A stretch of DNA of 30,730 bases from a virus: positions 1-30,730 of the IMG/VR virus record IMGVR_UViG_3300025133_000428; one strand, given 5' to 3'. The position numbers were made by a program, and so were the translations under genes. The notes under the pieces are model-generated. The model saw only the letters and a program-made list of their open reading frames with translations. It was not told the origin of the DNA and did not search any database. Below are positions 20,747-28,139 of the stretch, in pieces. How positions within the stretch are numbered: the stretch's first letter is position 1; each line of letters starts with the position of its first letter.

Positions 20747-22249
20747 TTATAATGCTCCACGGCTTTTCAATTCTGCTTCAACATCAAGCAATGTAATCTT
20801 TGCATTCATCATTTTATCTTTAGCGGCCTTTCTCTTGTTATATATTTCTTCCATCAACTCTGACATGAAGGATTGTTTTTCTGTAGAAAATGATACACCA
20901 TTTGCGGCATAAGAAGTTTTTCCATCCAATGCAACTGTTTCATTCAATAGAGGCTCTACATGGTCTCCATAATTATTAGTATCCATAATAGTATCAGGGC
21001 CGATGTTCCATTGTCTGATGATAGAAGGATATAGTGATGCCAGGTCAAATGATACTACCCATTTATATAAACCGGGCTTAGGTGTTTTAACGTATGCTCC
21101 TGAAAATGATTCAGATTTATTTGATGAACGACCGAATGGCACAATTATATTAGTTTTAAGTAAATGAGAATATATTATAGAGTCCCATGTTTTTACTGGA
21201 CTAAAAGTATCTTCATAATTAATCATTGAAAAATATGCTATATCAAATACAATACCAAGCAGATTTAGCTTTTCATCGAGTCGTTTAATTAACTCAACAT
21301 CTTTAATATTATAATCAATAAATTTCTGATAATCAGTTTTATATAATCCGTGCAGACCTTTTGCTGCATCATAATCTAATTTCTTCTCACCCAAAATAAC
21401 ATATGATATATGGTCTAGTGTGTAAAATTCTTGATTTTCAAAAGTATGCTTTTGGAATAACTCCATATAATCCAATTGAGCAATTCCGTATATATTATGT
21501 TTTTCTCGTGGATTACCATACGAATCTTTACCTTGCCGAACTTTTAATATATTCCATGGCGACAATTTCTTAACTTTATCTTCACCAAGAAGAGCAGTCA
21601 TTCTATTGATCATATAAGGAATATCAAACCCTTCAGAGTTCCAGCCAGATACTACATGGGGATAGTCTTCAGCCCAGTCATTTATAAATGCTTGAAGCAA
21701 TTCAGATTCATTAGCAAAATGAGAATACTTTACTTCTCTTACAAAGTGTTGTATGGATTCATCTGAGTTTTCAGGATTCCATAATCCAACATCTCTTGCG
21801 TCTAACCCGTATGTATGATAGACATTACTAACAGTATCATACCAAGTGATAGCATTAATTGGATGCTTAGCTTCCTCAGGCTTCGGGAACTCATCTGGTG
21901 AGAATACTTCAATATCAATAATTGCAGTTTTAATTTTACTTGTATCATACTTTATATCTTTATAATTTTGTTCAAGGAATTGGAAACTATAATTATCCAT
22001 TCCGTATATTTTAAAACCATCTACATTTGAATAAGTATCTGCAAACTCTCTTGCGTCTCTTATACTTTCAAAGCCTTTCCTTTCTAACGGATTGCCATGA
22101 ATACTATGGTATTTAGGATTTGTATTTTGTGTAGGTGTATATAAAGTAGGTTTAAATTTAGTTTTATAACTATGGGTGGAACCATCTTCATTAATCTCAC
22201 GGATTAATAGGGTGTTGCCATAAGGTATTACTGATGTGTAAAATGTCAT
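20747..22249 (-). CDS. 43: DNA polymerase gp43, N-terminal part
   Basis: This is the family-B replicative polymerase, exonuclease and first palm segment. ATG 22249 is preferred (GAGG upstream; MTFYTSVIPYGNTLLIRE is the usual start of marine T4-like polymerases) over the in-frame ATG at 22291. The 500 residues contain exonuclease motifs AIIDIEVFS, SGWNSEGFDIPYMINR and YNIKDVELIKR, and palm motif A SFDLASLYPSIIRQWNI. The frame stops after KSRGAL, where the endonuclease cassette begins. Motifs B and C are in the downstream pieces. The two polypeptides would have to assemble into one enzyme. Confidence 0.93.
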   Translation of the reverse strand: MTFYTSVIPYGNTLLIREINEDGSTHSYKTKFKPTLYTPTQNTNPKYHSIHGNPLERKGFESIRDAREFADTYSNVDGFKIYGMDNYSFQFLEQNYKDIKYDTSKIKTAIIDIEVFSPDEFPKPEEAKHPINAITWYDTVSNVYHTYGLDARDVGLWNPENSDESIQHFVREVKYSHFANESELLQAFINDWAEDYPHVVSGWNSEGFDIPYMINRMTALLGEDKVKKLSPWNILKVRQGKDSYGNPREKHNIYGIAQLDYMELFQKHTFENQEFYTLDHISYVILGEKKLDYDAAKGLHGLYKTDYQKFIDYNIKDVELIKRLDEKLNLLGIVFDIAYFSMINYEDTFSPVKTWDSIIYSHLLKTNIIVPFGRSSNKSESFSGAYVKTPKPGLYKWVVSFDLASLYPSIIRQWNIGPDTIMDTNNYGDHVEPLLNETVALDGKTSYAANGVSFSTEKQSFMSELMEEIYNKRKAAKDKMMNAKITLLDVEAELKSRGAL

Positions 22250-22267
22250 TATATATTTTTCCTCAGG

Positions 22268-22281
22268 TGCCGTCCCTGGCA
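22268..22281 (-). promoter_or_regulatory. small hairpin upstream of the gp43 ribosome site
   Basis: TGCC AGGGAC GGCA on the minus strand is a 4-bp stem immediately before GAGG of gp43. T4 gp43 represses its own translation by binding a hairpin in this position, so this is a candidate operator. The stem is short and the likeness is positional only. Confidence 0.3.
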
Positions 22282-22373
22282 AGTTAATCATTTACGATTA
22301 TTATTCCTATGAATTGTCAACTTTAATCTTTTCTTTTTCATTGAGTATTTGTTCAATAATACTTTTCGCATTT

Positions 22374-22946
22374 TCATCCTTTTTTTATTTCATGTAAATA
22401 AAATGATTTAGCTAGTATTTCAAGCTCCCCAAGTGATGCTCCATTAATGAACTCTATATCTCCCTTTTGAAATGTAACACCTTGTTCAGATGCATGATCT
22501 GATTCTTGAATGACCTCTTGGTCTGGTCGAGTGATATGAATTAGTTTACCATTATGCTTTCTAATGAAATCTGCTTCATTCTCGAATCGAACATCTGGTA
22601 TTACAACAAATTTTAGCCAAGGTGACCTATCAGCATAATAGTCGATACCCACCTCTGCACGCCTCAGCCAGATATTTTTATCAAAAACATCTCGGGCCAT
22701 GTCTGTCCCTACTAGCTGAGCCATCTTCCGTGGAGAGATTCCCCACTTTGGATTTGGTATTTCTTTAGTAACCCTACAATAAAAACTATCAATAGGTATT
22801 CCAAACATTGCCGCTGCAGCTTCTTTGACTGGATCTGCAAAAGAATATCTGATCATTTCGGATTTTGACAAATTAATTAATATTTCTGCTAGCGTATCTT
22901 TACCAGAACCAGCCTTACCAGTAATGCCTATCACTTCTAATTTCAT
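22374..22946 (-). CDS. 1: deoxynucleoside monophosphate kinase
   Basis: This enzyme phosphorylates dNMPs for phage DNA synthesis (T4 gene 1 family). The 190 residues have a P-loop GKAGSGKDT (10-18), the substrate-binding phrase ISPRKMAQLVGTDMARD, and VIPDVRFENEADFIR with the Walker B-like Asp. The reading frame ends HEIKKG at an A7 run. Removing one A would continue it by DENAKSIIEQILNEKEK and a further six residues to a stop at 22307, a natural-looking helical tail (see findings). Promoter P3 lies upstream. Confidence 0.9.
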   Translation of the reverse strand: MKLEVIGITGKAGSGKDTLAEILINLSKSEMIRYSFADPVKEAAAAMFGIPIDSFYCRVTKEIPNPKWGISPRKMAQLVGTDMARDVFDKNIWLRRAEVGIDYYADRSPWLKFVVIPDVRFENEADFIRKHNGKLIHITRPDQEVIQESDHASEQGVTFQKGDIEFINGASLGELEILAKSFYLHEIKKG

Positions 22947-22976
22947 AATAAATTCTCATTTCAAATATATAGTACA

Positions 22977-23005
22977 ATTGTATCAAAAATATGAGGCTTT
23001 GTCAA
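22977..23005 (-). promoter_or_regulatory. sigma70-type promoter P3 (dNMP kinase)
   Basis: TTGACA (23005-23000), 17-base spacer ending TTTGA, TACAAT (22982-22977). From TTGATACAAT it continues TGTACTATAT, identical to P4. The TACAATTGTA palindrome sits on the -10. Its ATG target is 22946. Confidence 0.87.
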
Positions 23006-23292
23006 TCGTTCATTCTAACTTTCAGTGCTGTTTTTTTAATAAAAGTAATTTGGTCATGGTCAAACCATGCTTCCTGTCTAGCTTTTTCAAAATATAATGA
23101 ATATGACCATCCATTAGCATTACCACTAACACTATAGATAAATGCCTTCTCTATCTTTTTACCCATAGAAGATACTGTTGGAGCTGAGACAATATCGCCA
23201 ATGTTATATGGCTTGCCTTTTGCTTCAACAATAGGAGGTTTAATCGTTGTATATTCATTCAATACTTTGTTTATTGTGTTTATATTTGCCAT
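23002..23292 (-). CDS. hypothetical protein
   Basis: The 96 residues begin MANINTINKVLNEY, then KGKPYNIGDIVSAPTV (SH3-like strand) and a beta-rich segment FIYSVSGNANGWSYSLYFEKARQEAWFDHDQI. It may be a small barrel. The ribosome site is weak (GGAT). Its last codons overlap the -35 of promoter P3. No family is recognised. Confidence 0.72.
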   Translation of the reverse strand: MANINTINKVLNEYTTIKPPIVEAKGKPYNIGDIVSAPTVSSMGKKIEKAFIYSVSGNANGWSYSLYFEKARQEAWFDHDQITFIKKTALKVRMND

Positions 23293-23335
23293 TTTGTTTT
23301 AATCCATATAGTTAAAATTTATGAGTTTATTGATA

Positions 23336-24163
23336 TTACCAGGTCACAGTATCAGGAACATATGACCTAATTTTGTTAATTATATCCTTGTTTAAATTCT
23401 TCATAGCAATCTGAGCTGAGCCTTTCTTCTTAACTTGGATATAGTTGGCATCTTTTATATATTGACCACCGCGGCCAGACTTTTCAAGATTGCTATCTAC
23501 TTTTACTTGGTTAAATGCTATGAAAATATCGCCGTTCAGATATTTTTTTAGCTTGCTGCCCATGGTTAGTAGCTTAGCGAAAGTCAGTGATGCACCCTCA
23601 TGTGTAGCTAGCATAATTTCAGATGGCACAACGCGTGCCCTGTCTTGGTTTTGTTGCATCGCAACTTCAAATTTGTTCATCACCCATACAACATGAATAT
23701 TTTCTTTAGCATATCCTAATTCATTTAACATAGTAGATATAGTTTTAACCTTACCCATATCCTTTAATGTTACATCAAATATTAGGTTTGGTTTTCTAGT
23801 TGGATCAGCAGCAAGTACTGAGCGATTTACAGTACTCATTATTTTCTTATCTATTTTATATAAATCGCCTATAATTGTATGTATTTTAGTTACATTATCT
23901 GGATTGCGTAAATTTAGTTGTTTTACATCTACTCCAATTTCTTCTTTTACCTTACTAGCAAATACAGTAGATGCGATTGCTAGCTTCTTCATTTCATCAA
24001 CATCAAATACCTTTCCTTCAATTGATAATAAATTACTTAACACAAATCCCTTTCCAGAGCCTGCTCCACCTGCTAGAATTACTGCATTACCAAATTTAGG
24101 ATAAGCCTTGCCACCAAATTGAATTGCTACTTCAGATAAGAGATATTCTTTAAATGACTTCAT
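23336..24163 (-). CDS. internal-start product: capsid-targeted P-loop kinase-like protein
   Basis: ATG 24163 lies within the frame of the preceding entry, preceded by GGAAGAAT at about eight bases. Translation from here gives MKSFKEYLLSEV, a capsid-targeting peptide (cleavage after LSE) that only works at an N-terminus. The 275-residue body has Walker A in GNAVILAGGAGSGKGFVL, then KVFDVDEMKKLA, LIFDVTLKDMGKV and VVWVMNKFEVAMQQNQDRAR, resembling zeta-toxin/polynucleotide-kinase-like phage proteins. The substrate is unknown. The targeting peptide in mid-frame is the main argument for this start. Confidence 0.7.
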   Translation of the reverse strand: MKSFKEYLLSEVAIQFGGKAYPKFGNAVILAGGAGSGKGFVLSNLLSIEGKVFDVDEMKKLAIASTVFASKVKEEIGVDVKQLNLRNPDNVTKIHTIIGDLYKIDKKIMSTVNRSVLAADPTRKPNLIFDVTLKDMGKVKTISTMLNELGYAKENIHVVWVMNKFEVAMQQNQDRARVVPSEIMLATHEGASLTFAKLLTMGSKLKKYLNGDIFIAFNQVKVDSNLEKSGRGGQYIKDANYIQVKKKGSAQIAMKNLNKDIINKIRSYVPDTVTW

Positions 24164-24640
24164 TTTACATTCTTCCATTGTAGATAATTGAACTAATGTT
24201 CGCTTAAAGTTAGTATGTAATATGACCTTGCCGCCCGCCATTTCAAATGGTTGAGTTGATTTTCTACGATCATCAATCAGAACCGAATTAGGTTTTACAT
24301 AATTAGCTTTCTCATGAGATTTCTTTACCCAGTTGAATTTTACGCTACTGCTTATATGCTTTTTTACCCATTGCTCTTTTTGCTTTGCATTCTCTCTGCT
24401 ATCAAACTCAGATACTGCTGTGAGTATTTCAACGTCGTGGCCCATCTTAATTAATTGGCCCACGAATCGCTTGGCACCATGAAACATTGGTAGCGTACCA
24501 AAGAAACGTTCACTTGCGAAGTATGGCTTATAATTTTTCAGCTCATTATAGCTTAGTGAACTTACTTTCTTTTTATATTTCTGGTAGAAGCCTTTTTCAA
24601 AATCTGCTAAGACTCCATCTAAATCTACATATACTTTCAT
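23336..24640 (-). CDS. HAD 5'(3')-deoxyribonucleotidase-like phosphatase fused in frame to a capsid-targeted P-loop protein
   Basis: ATG 24640 overlaps the upstream stop (ATGA) and has GAGAT before it. Residues 1-159 are a HAD-fold nucleotidase: VYVDLDGVLADFE (Asp nucleophile motif), ILTAVSE, and VLIDDRRKS. The frame then continues without a stop into MKSFKEYLLSEVAIQFGG and a 275-residue P-loop protein (GGAGSGKGFV). Both halves look complete and normally stand alone. Either this is a true fusion of 434 residues or two products are made by starting again at ATG 24163 (listed separately). Nucleotidase activity would salvage or trim dNMPs. Confidence 0.82.
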   Translation of the reverse strand: MKVYVDLDGVLADFEKGFYQKYKKKVSSLSYNELKNYKPYFASERFFGTLPMFHGAKRFVGQLIKMGHDVEILTAVSEFDSRENAKQKEQWVKKHISSSVKFNWVKKSHEKANYVKPNSVLIDDRRKSTQPFEMAGGKVILHTNFKRTLVQLSTMEECKMKSFKEYLLSEVAIQFGGKAYPKFGNAVILAGGAGSGKGFVLSNLLSIEGKVFDVDEMKKLAIASTVFASKVKEEIGVDVKQLNLRNPDNVTKIHTIIGDLYKIDKKIMSTVNRSVLAADPTRKPNLIFDVTLKDMGKVKTISTMLNELGYAKENIHVVWVMNKFEVAMQQNQDRARVVPSEIMLATHEGASLTFAKLLTMGSKLKKYLNGDIFIAFNQVKVDSNLEKSGRGGQYIKDANYIQVKKKGSAQIAMKNLNKDIINKIRSYVPDTVTW

Positions 24641-24984
24641 TTTGATCTCATTTTTAATGTGTCTGCTAATCCCTTCTTTGCCTTTGGTAAAGAAGCATAT
24701 GTGTATATATAATTGCCACGAGCAGCATCCCATAACGACCAAGATAATGCTTTTGAAGCAGTACCAGATTTGGTCATATTTAATGCTTGGGCGCCGGCAC
24801 CTATCTTATATCCAGTTGGATCAATTGACCATGCACCATCTGTACTAACATACTTGTGATCCATGGCAGTCATTGTATAAAGGTGCCTATCGACAGGTTT
24901 AAATGTTATTTTGCCAATCTTGAATGGTTTTGGCTTAAAATCTCTACCACGAGCTTCTATTAAAAATTCGCTGAAAGTTTTCAT
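24637..24984 (-). CDS. putative capsid-targeted small protein
   Basis: ATG 24984 overlaps the RegA stop (ATGA) and gives MKTFSEFLIEARGRDF, an excellent capsid-targeting peptide (cleavage after LIE). The frame extends 12 codons upstream into RegA, but that start has no merit. The 115-residue product is basic and beta-rich (KIGKITFKPVDRHLYTMTAMDHKYVSTDGAWS) and ends in a lysine-rich helix. Function unknown. It is the first of the late-type genes behind RegA. Confidence 0.82.
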   Translation of the reverse strand: MKTFSEFLIEARGRDFKPKPFKIGKITFKPVDRHLYTMTAMDHKYVSTDGAWSIDPTGYKIGAGAQALNMTKSGTASKALSWSLWDAARGNYIYTYASLPKAKKGLADTLKMRSK

Positions 24985-25379
24985 ACATTGCCTATTGAAT
25001 ATTTGCTTTCTAAATTCCATTCATGCTTTTCTGCATGTCTAATAATTTTAATTCTAGTATATTCATCTGTTTCCGGGAGCTCAACAGTAGTTTGACATAA
25101 GCCCCAGTCTACTAATAATTTTACAATTCCATTTCTTCTATTTTCATCTTCTTTGGAAAATGTAGATTCCCTACCATCTAATGCAAATAATTCTTTGAAA
25201 CTAACTATAAAATACTTTCCACGTTTATGCAAAATATGACAGGATTGCCAAAGTGTTTTATTCTTGAAAGATGCTATTCCAATTCGTGTTAAGGTTTCTT
25301 TTACTTTTAAAAAATCATCTGGATGTTTCAATGTCACCTCAATCATAGTATCAGGCGACCAACTATTATTCTCGCTCAT
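24981..25379 (-). CDS. regA: RegA translational repressor
   Basis: RegA binds the start regions of early phage mRNAs and blocks their translation. After an 11-residue extension (MSENNSWSPDT), the 132-residue product reads MIEVTLKHPDDFLKVKETLTRIGIAS, LWQSCHILHKRGKYFIVSFKELFALDGR, and ends KHEWNLESKYSIGNV, matching T4 RegA throughout. The extension relative to T4 is real if ATG 25379 is used (weak GGAAT). Starting at the internal ATG 25346 would give the T4 length but has no ribosome site. The order 45-44-62-regA is as in T4. Confidence 0.93.
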   Translation of the reverse strand: MSENNSWSPDTMIEVTLKHPDDFLKVKETLTRIGIASFKNKTLWQSCHILHKRGKYFIVSFKELFALDGRESTFSKEDENRRNGIVKLLVDWGLCQTTVELPETDEYTRIKIIRHAEKHEWNLESKYSIGNV

Positions 25380-25409
25380 ATTAATTCCATTTGTTATTAT
25401 TATTCTTAA

Positions 25410-25417
25410 TATTTATA
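25410..25417 (-). promoter_or_regulatory. T4-type late promoter upstream of regA
   Basis: TATAAATA on the minus strand is in the gap between gp62 and regA, 31 bases before ATG 25379. It could supply late transcripts for regA and the capsid-targeted genes behind it. Confidence 0.65.
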
Positions 25418-25436
25418 ATAACAGGCTTGTTTGGAA

Positions 25437-25823
25437 TTAAAACTTACCACCAGTAGATAATTTCTTTCTTATATTGGTATAATCTTCATCTGATAATAGT
25501 TGAGAGTATTCGATAGCCCTATTAGTATTGACTTTATAATAATCTTTTATCAAATCAATCAACTCATTTTTTGGCTTCTTGGGCCATCTGCCATAGCGTT
25601 TTTGTTTTGGTAATACATTATGATAATAATCGTAATGCATTTGTTTTGATATGCCATGGCGTTGATTCATTTCATTTGCATCCATGATAGAACTAGGATG
25701 TAATGACATCGCGAGGTTTATCAAAAATGGCGCATAATCTTTTTCTGCAAGCCAATCGTCACGAAGAATGTTTTTCTTTTCATGATTTAAGTCATTAAGA
25801 AAATCAAATAACTTATAACTCAT
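25437..25823 (-). CDS. 62: clamp-loader small subunit (gp62-like)
   Basis: ATG 25823 has GAGG six bases upstream and gives MSYKLFDFLNDLNHEKKNIL; four codons upstream are open but unlikely. The 128-residue product contains YAPFLINLAMSLHPSSIMDANEMNQRH, then KQKRYGRWPKKP and LSDEDYTNIRKKL. These match the divergent short gp62 of marine T4-like phages. It forms the clamp loader with gp44 and loads gp45 onto primed DNA. Two small genes separate it from gene 44, unlike T4 where they are adjacent. Confidence 0.88.
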   Translation of the reverse strand: MSYKLFDFLNDLNHEKKNILRDDWLAEKDYAPFLINLAMSLHPSSIMDANEMNQRHGISKQMHYDYYHNVLPKQKRYGRWPKKPKNELIDLIKDYYKVNTNRAIEYSQLLSDEDYTNIRKKLSTGGKF

Positions 25824-26157
25824 TATAATCCTCACAAGGTATATATTTAATTGGCTTCTTTAAACTTTTAGCATATTTTATTTCTGCAGTAATACCAGTT
25901 GACTCTTGCCAGCCTGGCATTTGCAACACCCATATTTCATCACATGCATCTATGTATTGGTAATCTAATATTTCCCAAAAATCCCACGACCCTGGCATTT
26001 TATTTTCTTTTGATATCTCGTGGCAATGTGCTATCGGTGAGAATACTGGAATCTCTTGGTTAAGAAACTCTGCTGTACGAGTTCTAGCATATTTTGCTCT
26101 TCGCTCCATCAGTTCTTCGTCTGCGTTCAAAGAATAAACTGAACATAAATATATCAT
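25813..26157 (-). CDS. DUF1937/nucleoside deoxyribosyltransferase-like protein
   Basis: ATG 26157 is coupled by TAATG to a 14-codon frame upstream. The 114 residues read MIYLCSVYSLNADEELMERR, then VFSPIAHCHEISKEN, then DFWEILDYQYIDACDEIWVLQMPGWQESTGITAEIKYAKSLKKPI. This is the pattern of the DUF1937/DUF4406 families, which share the nucleoside 2-deoxyribosyltransferase fold (catalytic-type Glu in the 'SxGxxxEIxxA' segment). It may act on nucleosides or their derivatives. It sits unusually between genes 44 and 62. Confidence 0.82.
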   Translation of the reverse strand: MIYLCSVYSLNADEELMERRAKYARTRTAEFLNQEIPVFSPIAHCHEISKENKMPGSWDFWEILDYQYIDACDEIWVLQMPGWQESTGITAEIKYAKSLKKPIKYIPCEDYNEL

Positions 26158-26201
26158 TAGAACCACCCGCCATTCTTGATTATTAGTTTATATTGTGCCA
26201 T
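26157..26201 (-). CDS. 14-residue leader-like ORF
   Basis: ATG 26201 has GGAG at ideal spacing. It reads MAQYKLIIKNGGWF and stops at TAATG, sharing its last base with the next gene's start. The downstream gene has only a weak GGTGG of its own, so this mini-ORF probably delivers ribosomes to it by coupling. Confidence 0.5.
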   Translation of the reverse strand: MAQYKLIIKNGGWF

Positions 26202-26388
26202 AGAAATCTCCAATATTATAAATATTAGGTAACACCAATTCAGTAGGAACAAAATGGGTAACCAACGGTAAACAAAATACTCGGATACAAAAATCTAAAA
26301 TAGGCTTATTTTTAAATGATAATTCTGATTGGTATCTTGGTCGTAGTTTCCACCGTAGAACACAATTAGTTAGTTCTTGAATTGGCAT
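26188..26388 (-). CDS. hypothetical small protein after gp44
   Basis: A 66-codon frame starts at ATG 26388, overlapping the 3' end of gene 44 by 19 bases. It reads MPIQELTNCVLRWKLRPRYQSELSF, then a hydrophobic, cysteine-containing middle (FCIRVFCLPLVTHFVP). GGAG is present but rather far (11 bases). No family is recognised. It occupies the slot next to gene 44 where T4 has gene 62, but is not gp62. It may not be expressed. Confidence 0.5.
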   Translation of the reverse strand: MPIQELTNCVLRWKLRPRYQSELSFKNKPILDFCIRVFCLPLVTHFVPTELVLPNIYNIGDFYGTI

Positions 26389-27320
26389 TCTACCATTAAC
26401 TCCACTAATGCTGCTACAATATTGATTTCTGGATTAGAACAAAATGACCCCTTGTAGTCATAATCAGAAATTATTAGTATTGCCTGTGGAATGCTTTGTG
26501 GCTCAAGATAATTATATGCATTGTCATATAGCTTTTGCCACAATGTAGAAGGGTCTAAGCTTGGATTAGAACCAACCCAAGTTCTGATTTCTTTAAAGTT
26601 TTTAGTTTTAAGATAACCAATCAACTCCTTATATTTTTGATTGTCCATACTTGACAATATGCCAGAGTCAATCGCTCCATTTGCTGCATACCTTTGAAGT
26701 TCATTTAACGTTTTTCTGAAATCAGGAAATTGTAATTTAATAAACTCTGCTAGAACCTTTGAGTCATATTTTACATTATGCTTATCTAGAATGTTTAGAC
26801 ACCTAGTATAAAAGTCAGCCATCAACTGAGGCCCGGCATCCTTGCCGAAGTCAAACTCAATTGTTGAACACCTAGAATGCAGAGGCGCTATAATCCTATT
26901 CTTAAAATTACAGGTGAATATGAATCGACAATTCGACCAGAACTCTTCTATCAAGCCACGAAGAGCTGGCTGGACTGAATTGGCATTCAAGTAATCTGCT
27001 TCGTCAAGTATGATAACCTTATGACTAGAATCCGATATCAGAGATACTGTGGCAGCAAAATTCTTTACTTTAGTCCTGAGAGTATCAATCCCACTTTCTT
27101 CACTTCCATTAATAAGGATGTAGTCACAACCCAAATCATTACAAAGGGCCCTAGCAACGGTAGTCTTTCCCGTACCAGGCCGTCCAGATAGTAACAAAGA
27201 AGGTATTTCTCCAGACTCAATAAAGGTCTGGAATTGTGCTTTTAATGCACTGGGTAAAATACAATCAGATATAGTTTTGGGCCTTTCATCTTCAACCAAC
27301 AAACCGGGTATATTGCTCAT
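26370..27320 (-). CDS. 44: clamp-loader ATPase subunit (gp44)
   Basis: The 316 residues form an AAA+ clamp-loader subunit. Walker A is GRPGTGKTT (46-54), Walker B VIILDEAD (102-109). Sensor 1 and the arginine finger are in FIFTCNFKNRIIAPLHSRCSTIEF (the SRC motif). The collar domain is C-terminal. With gp62 it opens and loads gp45 using ATP. The start overlaps the gp45 stop by ATGA. Confidence 0.95.
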   Translation of the reverse strand: MSNIPGLLVEDERPKTISDCILPSALKAQFQTFIESGEIPSLLLSGRPGTGKTTVARALCNDLGCDYILINGSEESGIDTLRTKVKNFAATVSLISDSSHKVIILDEADYLNANSVQPALRGLIEEFWSNCRFIFTCNFKNRIIAPLHSRCSTIEFDFGKDAGPQLMADFYTRCLNILDKHNVKYDSKVLAEFIKLQFPDFRKTLNELQRYAANGAIDSGILSSMDNQKYKELIGYLKTKNFKEIRTWVGSNPSLDPSTLWQKLYDNAYNYLEPQSIPQAILIISDYDYKGSFCSNPEINIVAALVELMVECQFKN

Positions 27321-27997
27321 CCTACGTGACTACCGGGTTCTAGTGCTATATAATAAGTTAAATCAGTATTCAGATTCTCAAGTTGTGAAATGTACTTGCC
27401 ATTCTTGCCAGCAATTGTGACTGCATAATCGCCATCAATTAATTTAAGATTTTCAGTACGGAATCGAAACTCAAACTCTTCTTCAATATCAGTAGAACCA
27501 ACATCTTTACCATAGTTATTTGAAGTTGAATTCTTTGCATCTGTAGTTTTCAAAACCAATTCGCCTTCGTTATTGATAAGAATCAAATCAGGAAGTGACA
27601 TTACAGATGCCGCTTTTTGCAAAGAAGAAAGAGCATCATGAGTCAATGTAAACTCTAATACCTGATCGAGTTTATCCATCGCTGGAGTTTGAGTTGAGAT
27701 ATTGATTAAGGTGGGGTCTGCAAAGAAATAATTCAGAGCTGAATCATCATCTGACAAAGTAAGGTGAGTCTCATGAAACTCTAAATCTGGTGATGTGAAT
27801 AATACCAGAGTACCTAATAACTCATTAAGATTATAGATACATGCATCAGAAGGAAACTCTTCAGATATAGTACCTCTTGCCATAACGTTACCAGCATTAG
27901 ATGTGGTATTAATACGATCACCTTTATATAAAATTATTGATTCATTTATTGACGCGAAGTTTTTTAATATTTCACGGGTCTGGTCTGAAATTTGCAT
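27317..27997 (-). CDS. 45: sliding clamp (gp45)
   Basis: The 226 residues, close to T4's 228, begin MQISDQTREILKNFASINESIILYKGD and end with DYAVTIAGKNGKYISQLENL, both characteristic of the trimeric T4 clamp. It tethers gp43 to DNA and, in T4, also activates late transcription through gp33/gp55, which fits the TATAAATA promoters here. GAGGAAA precedes the ATG. Promoter P4 lies about 40 bases upstream, so this heads the 45-44-62-regA operon. Confidence 0.94.
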   Translation of the reverse strand: MQISDQTREILKNFASINESIILYKGDRINTTSNAGNVMARGTISEEFPSDACIYNLNELLGTLVLFTSPDLEFHETHLTLSDDDSALNYFFADPTLINISTQTPAMDKLDQVLEFTLTHDALSSLQKAASVMSLPDLILINNEGELVLKTTDAKNSTSNNYGKDVGSTDIEEEFEFRFRTENLKLIDGDYAVTIAGKNGKYISQLENLNTDLTYYIALEPGSHVG

Positions 27998-28038
27998 AAT
28001 GTTTGTTTCCTCAAGTTGTTTTTTTCAGATATAGTACA

Positions 28039-28067
28039 ATTGTATCAAATATCTTAATGGTTGTCAA
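28039..28067 (-). promoter_or_regulatory. sigma70-type promoter P4 (gene 45 operon)
   Basis: TTGACA (28067-28062), 17-base spacer ending TTTGA, TACAAT (28044-28039). The stretch TTGATACAATTGTACTATAT is identical to P3. Gene 45 starts at 27997. Confidence 0.88.
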
Positions 28068-28084
28068 TGTTAAATCGTATATAT

Positions 28085-28115
28085 GACTAAGCCGACCATC
28101 CTTGGTCGGCGAGTC
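28085..28115 (-). terminator. hairpin between the AAA+ gene and gene 45
   Basis: GCCGACCA pairs with TGGTCGGC around a four-base loop (28091-28110). It is extended by GACT/AGTC across a small bulge. The sequence following on the minus strand is TTAGTCATATA, only moderately U-rich, so it could be a terminator or an mRNA 3' stabiliser. It separates the AAA+ gene from promoter P4. Confidence 0.65.
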
Positions 28116-28139
28116 AACCACCACCTCTAGTGTATTCTT

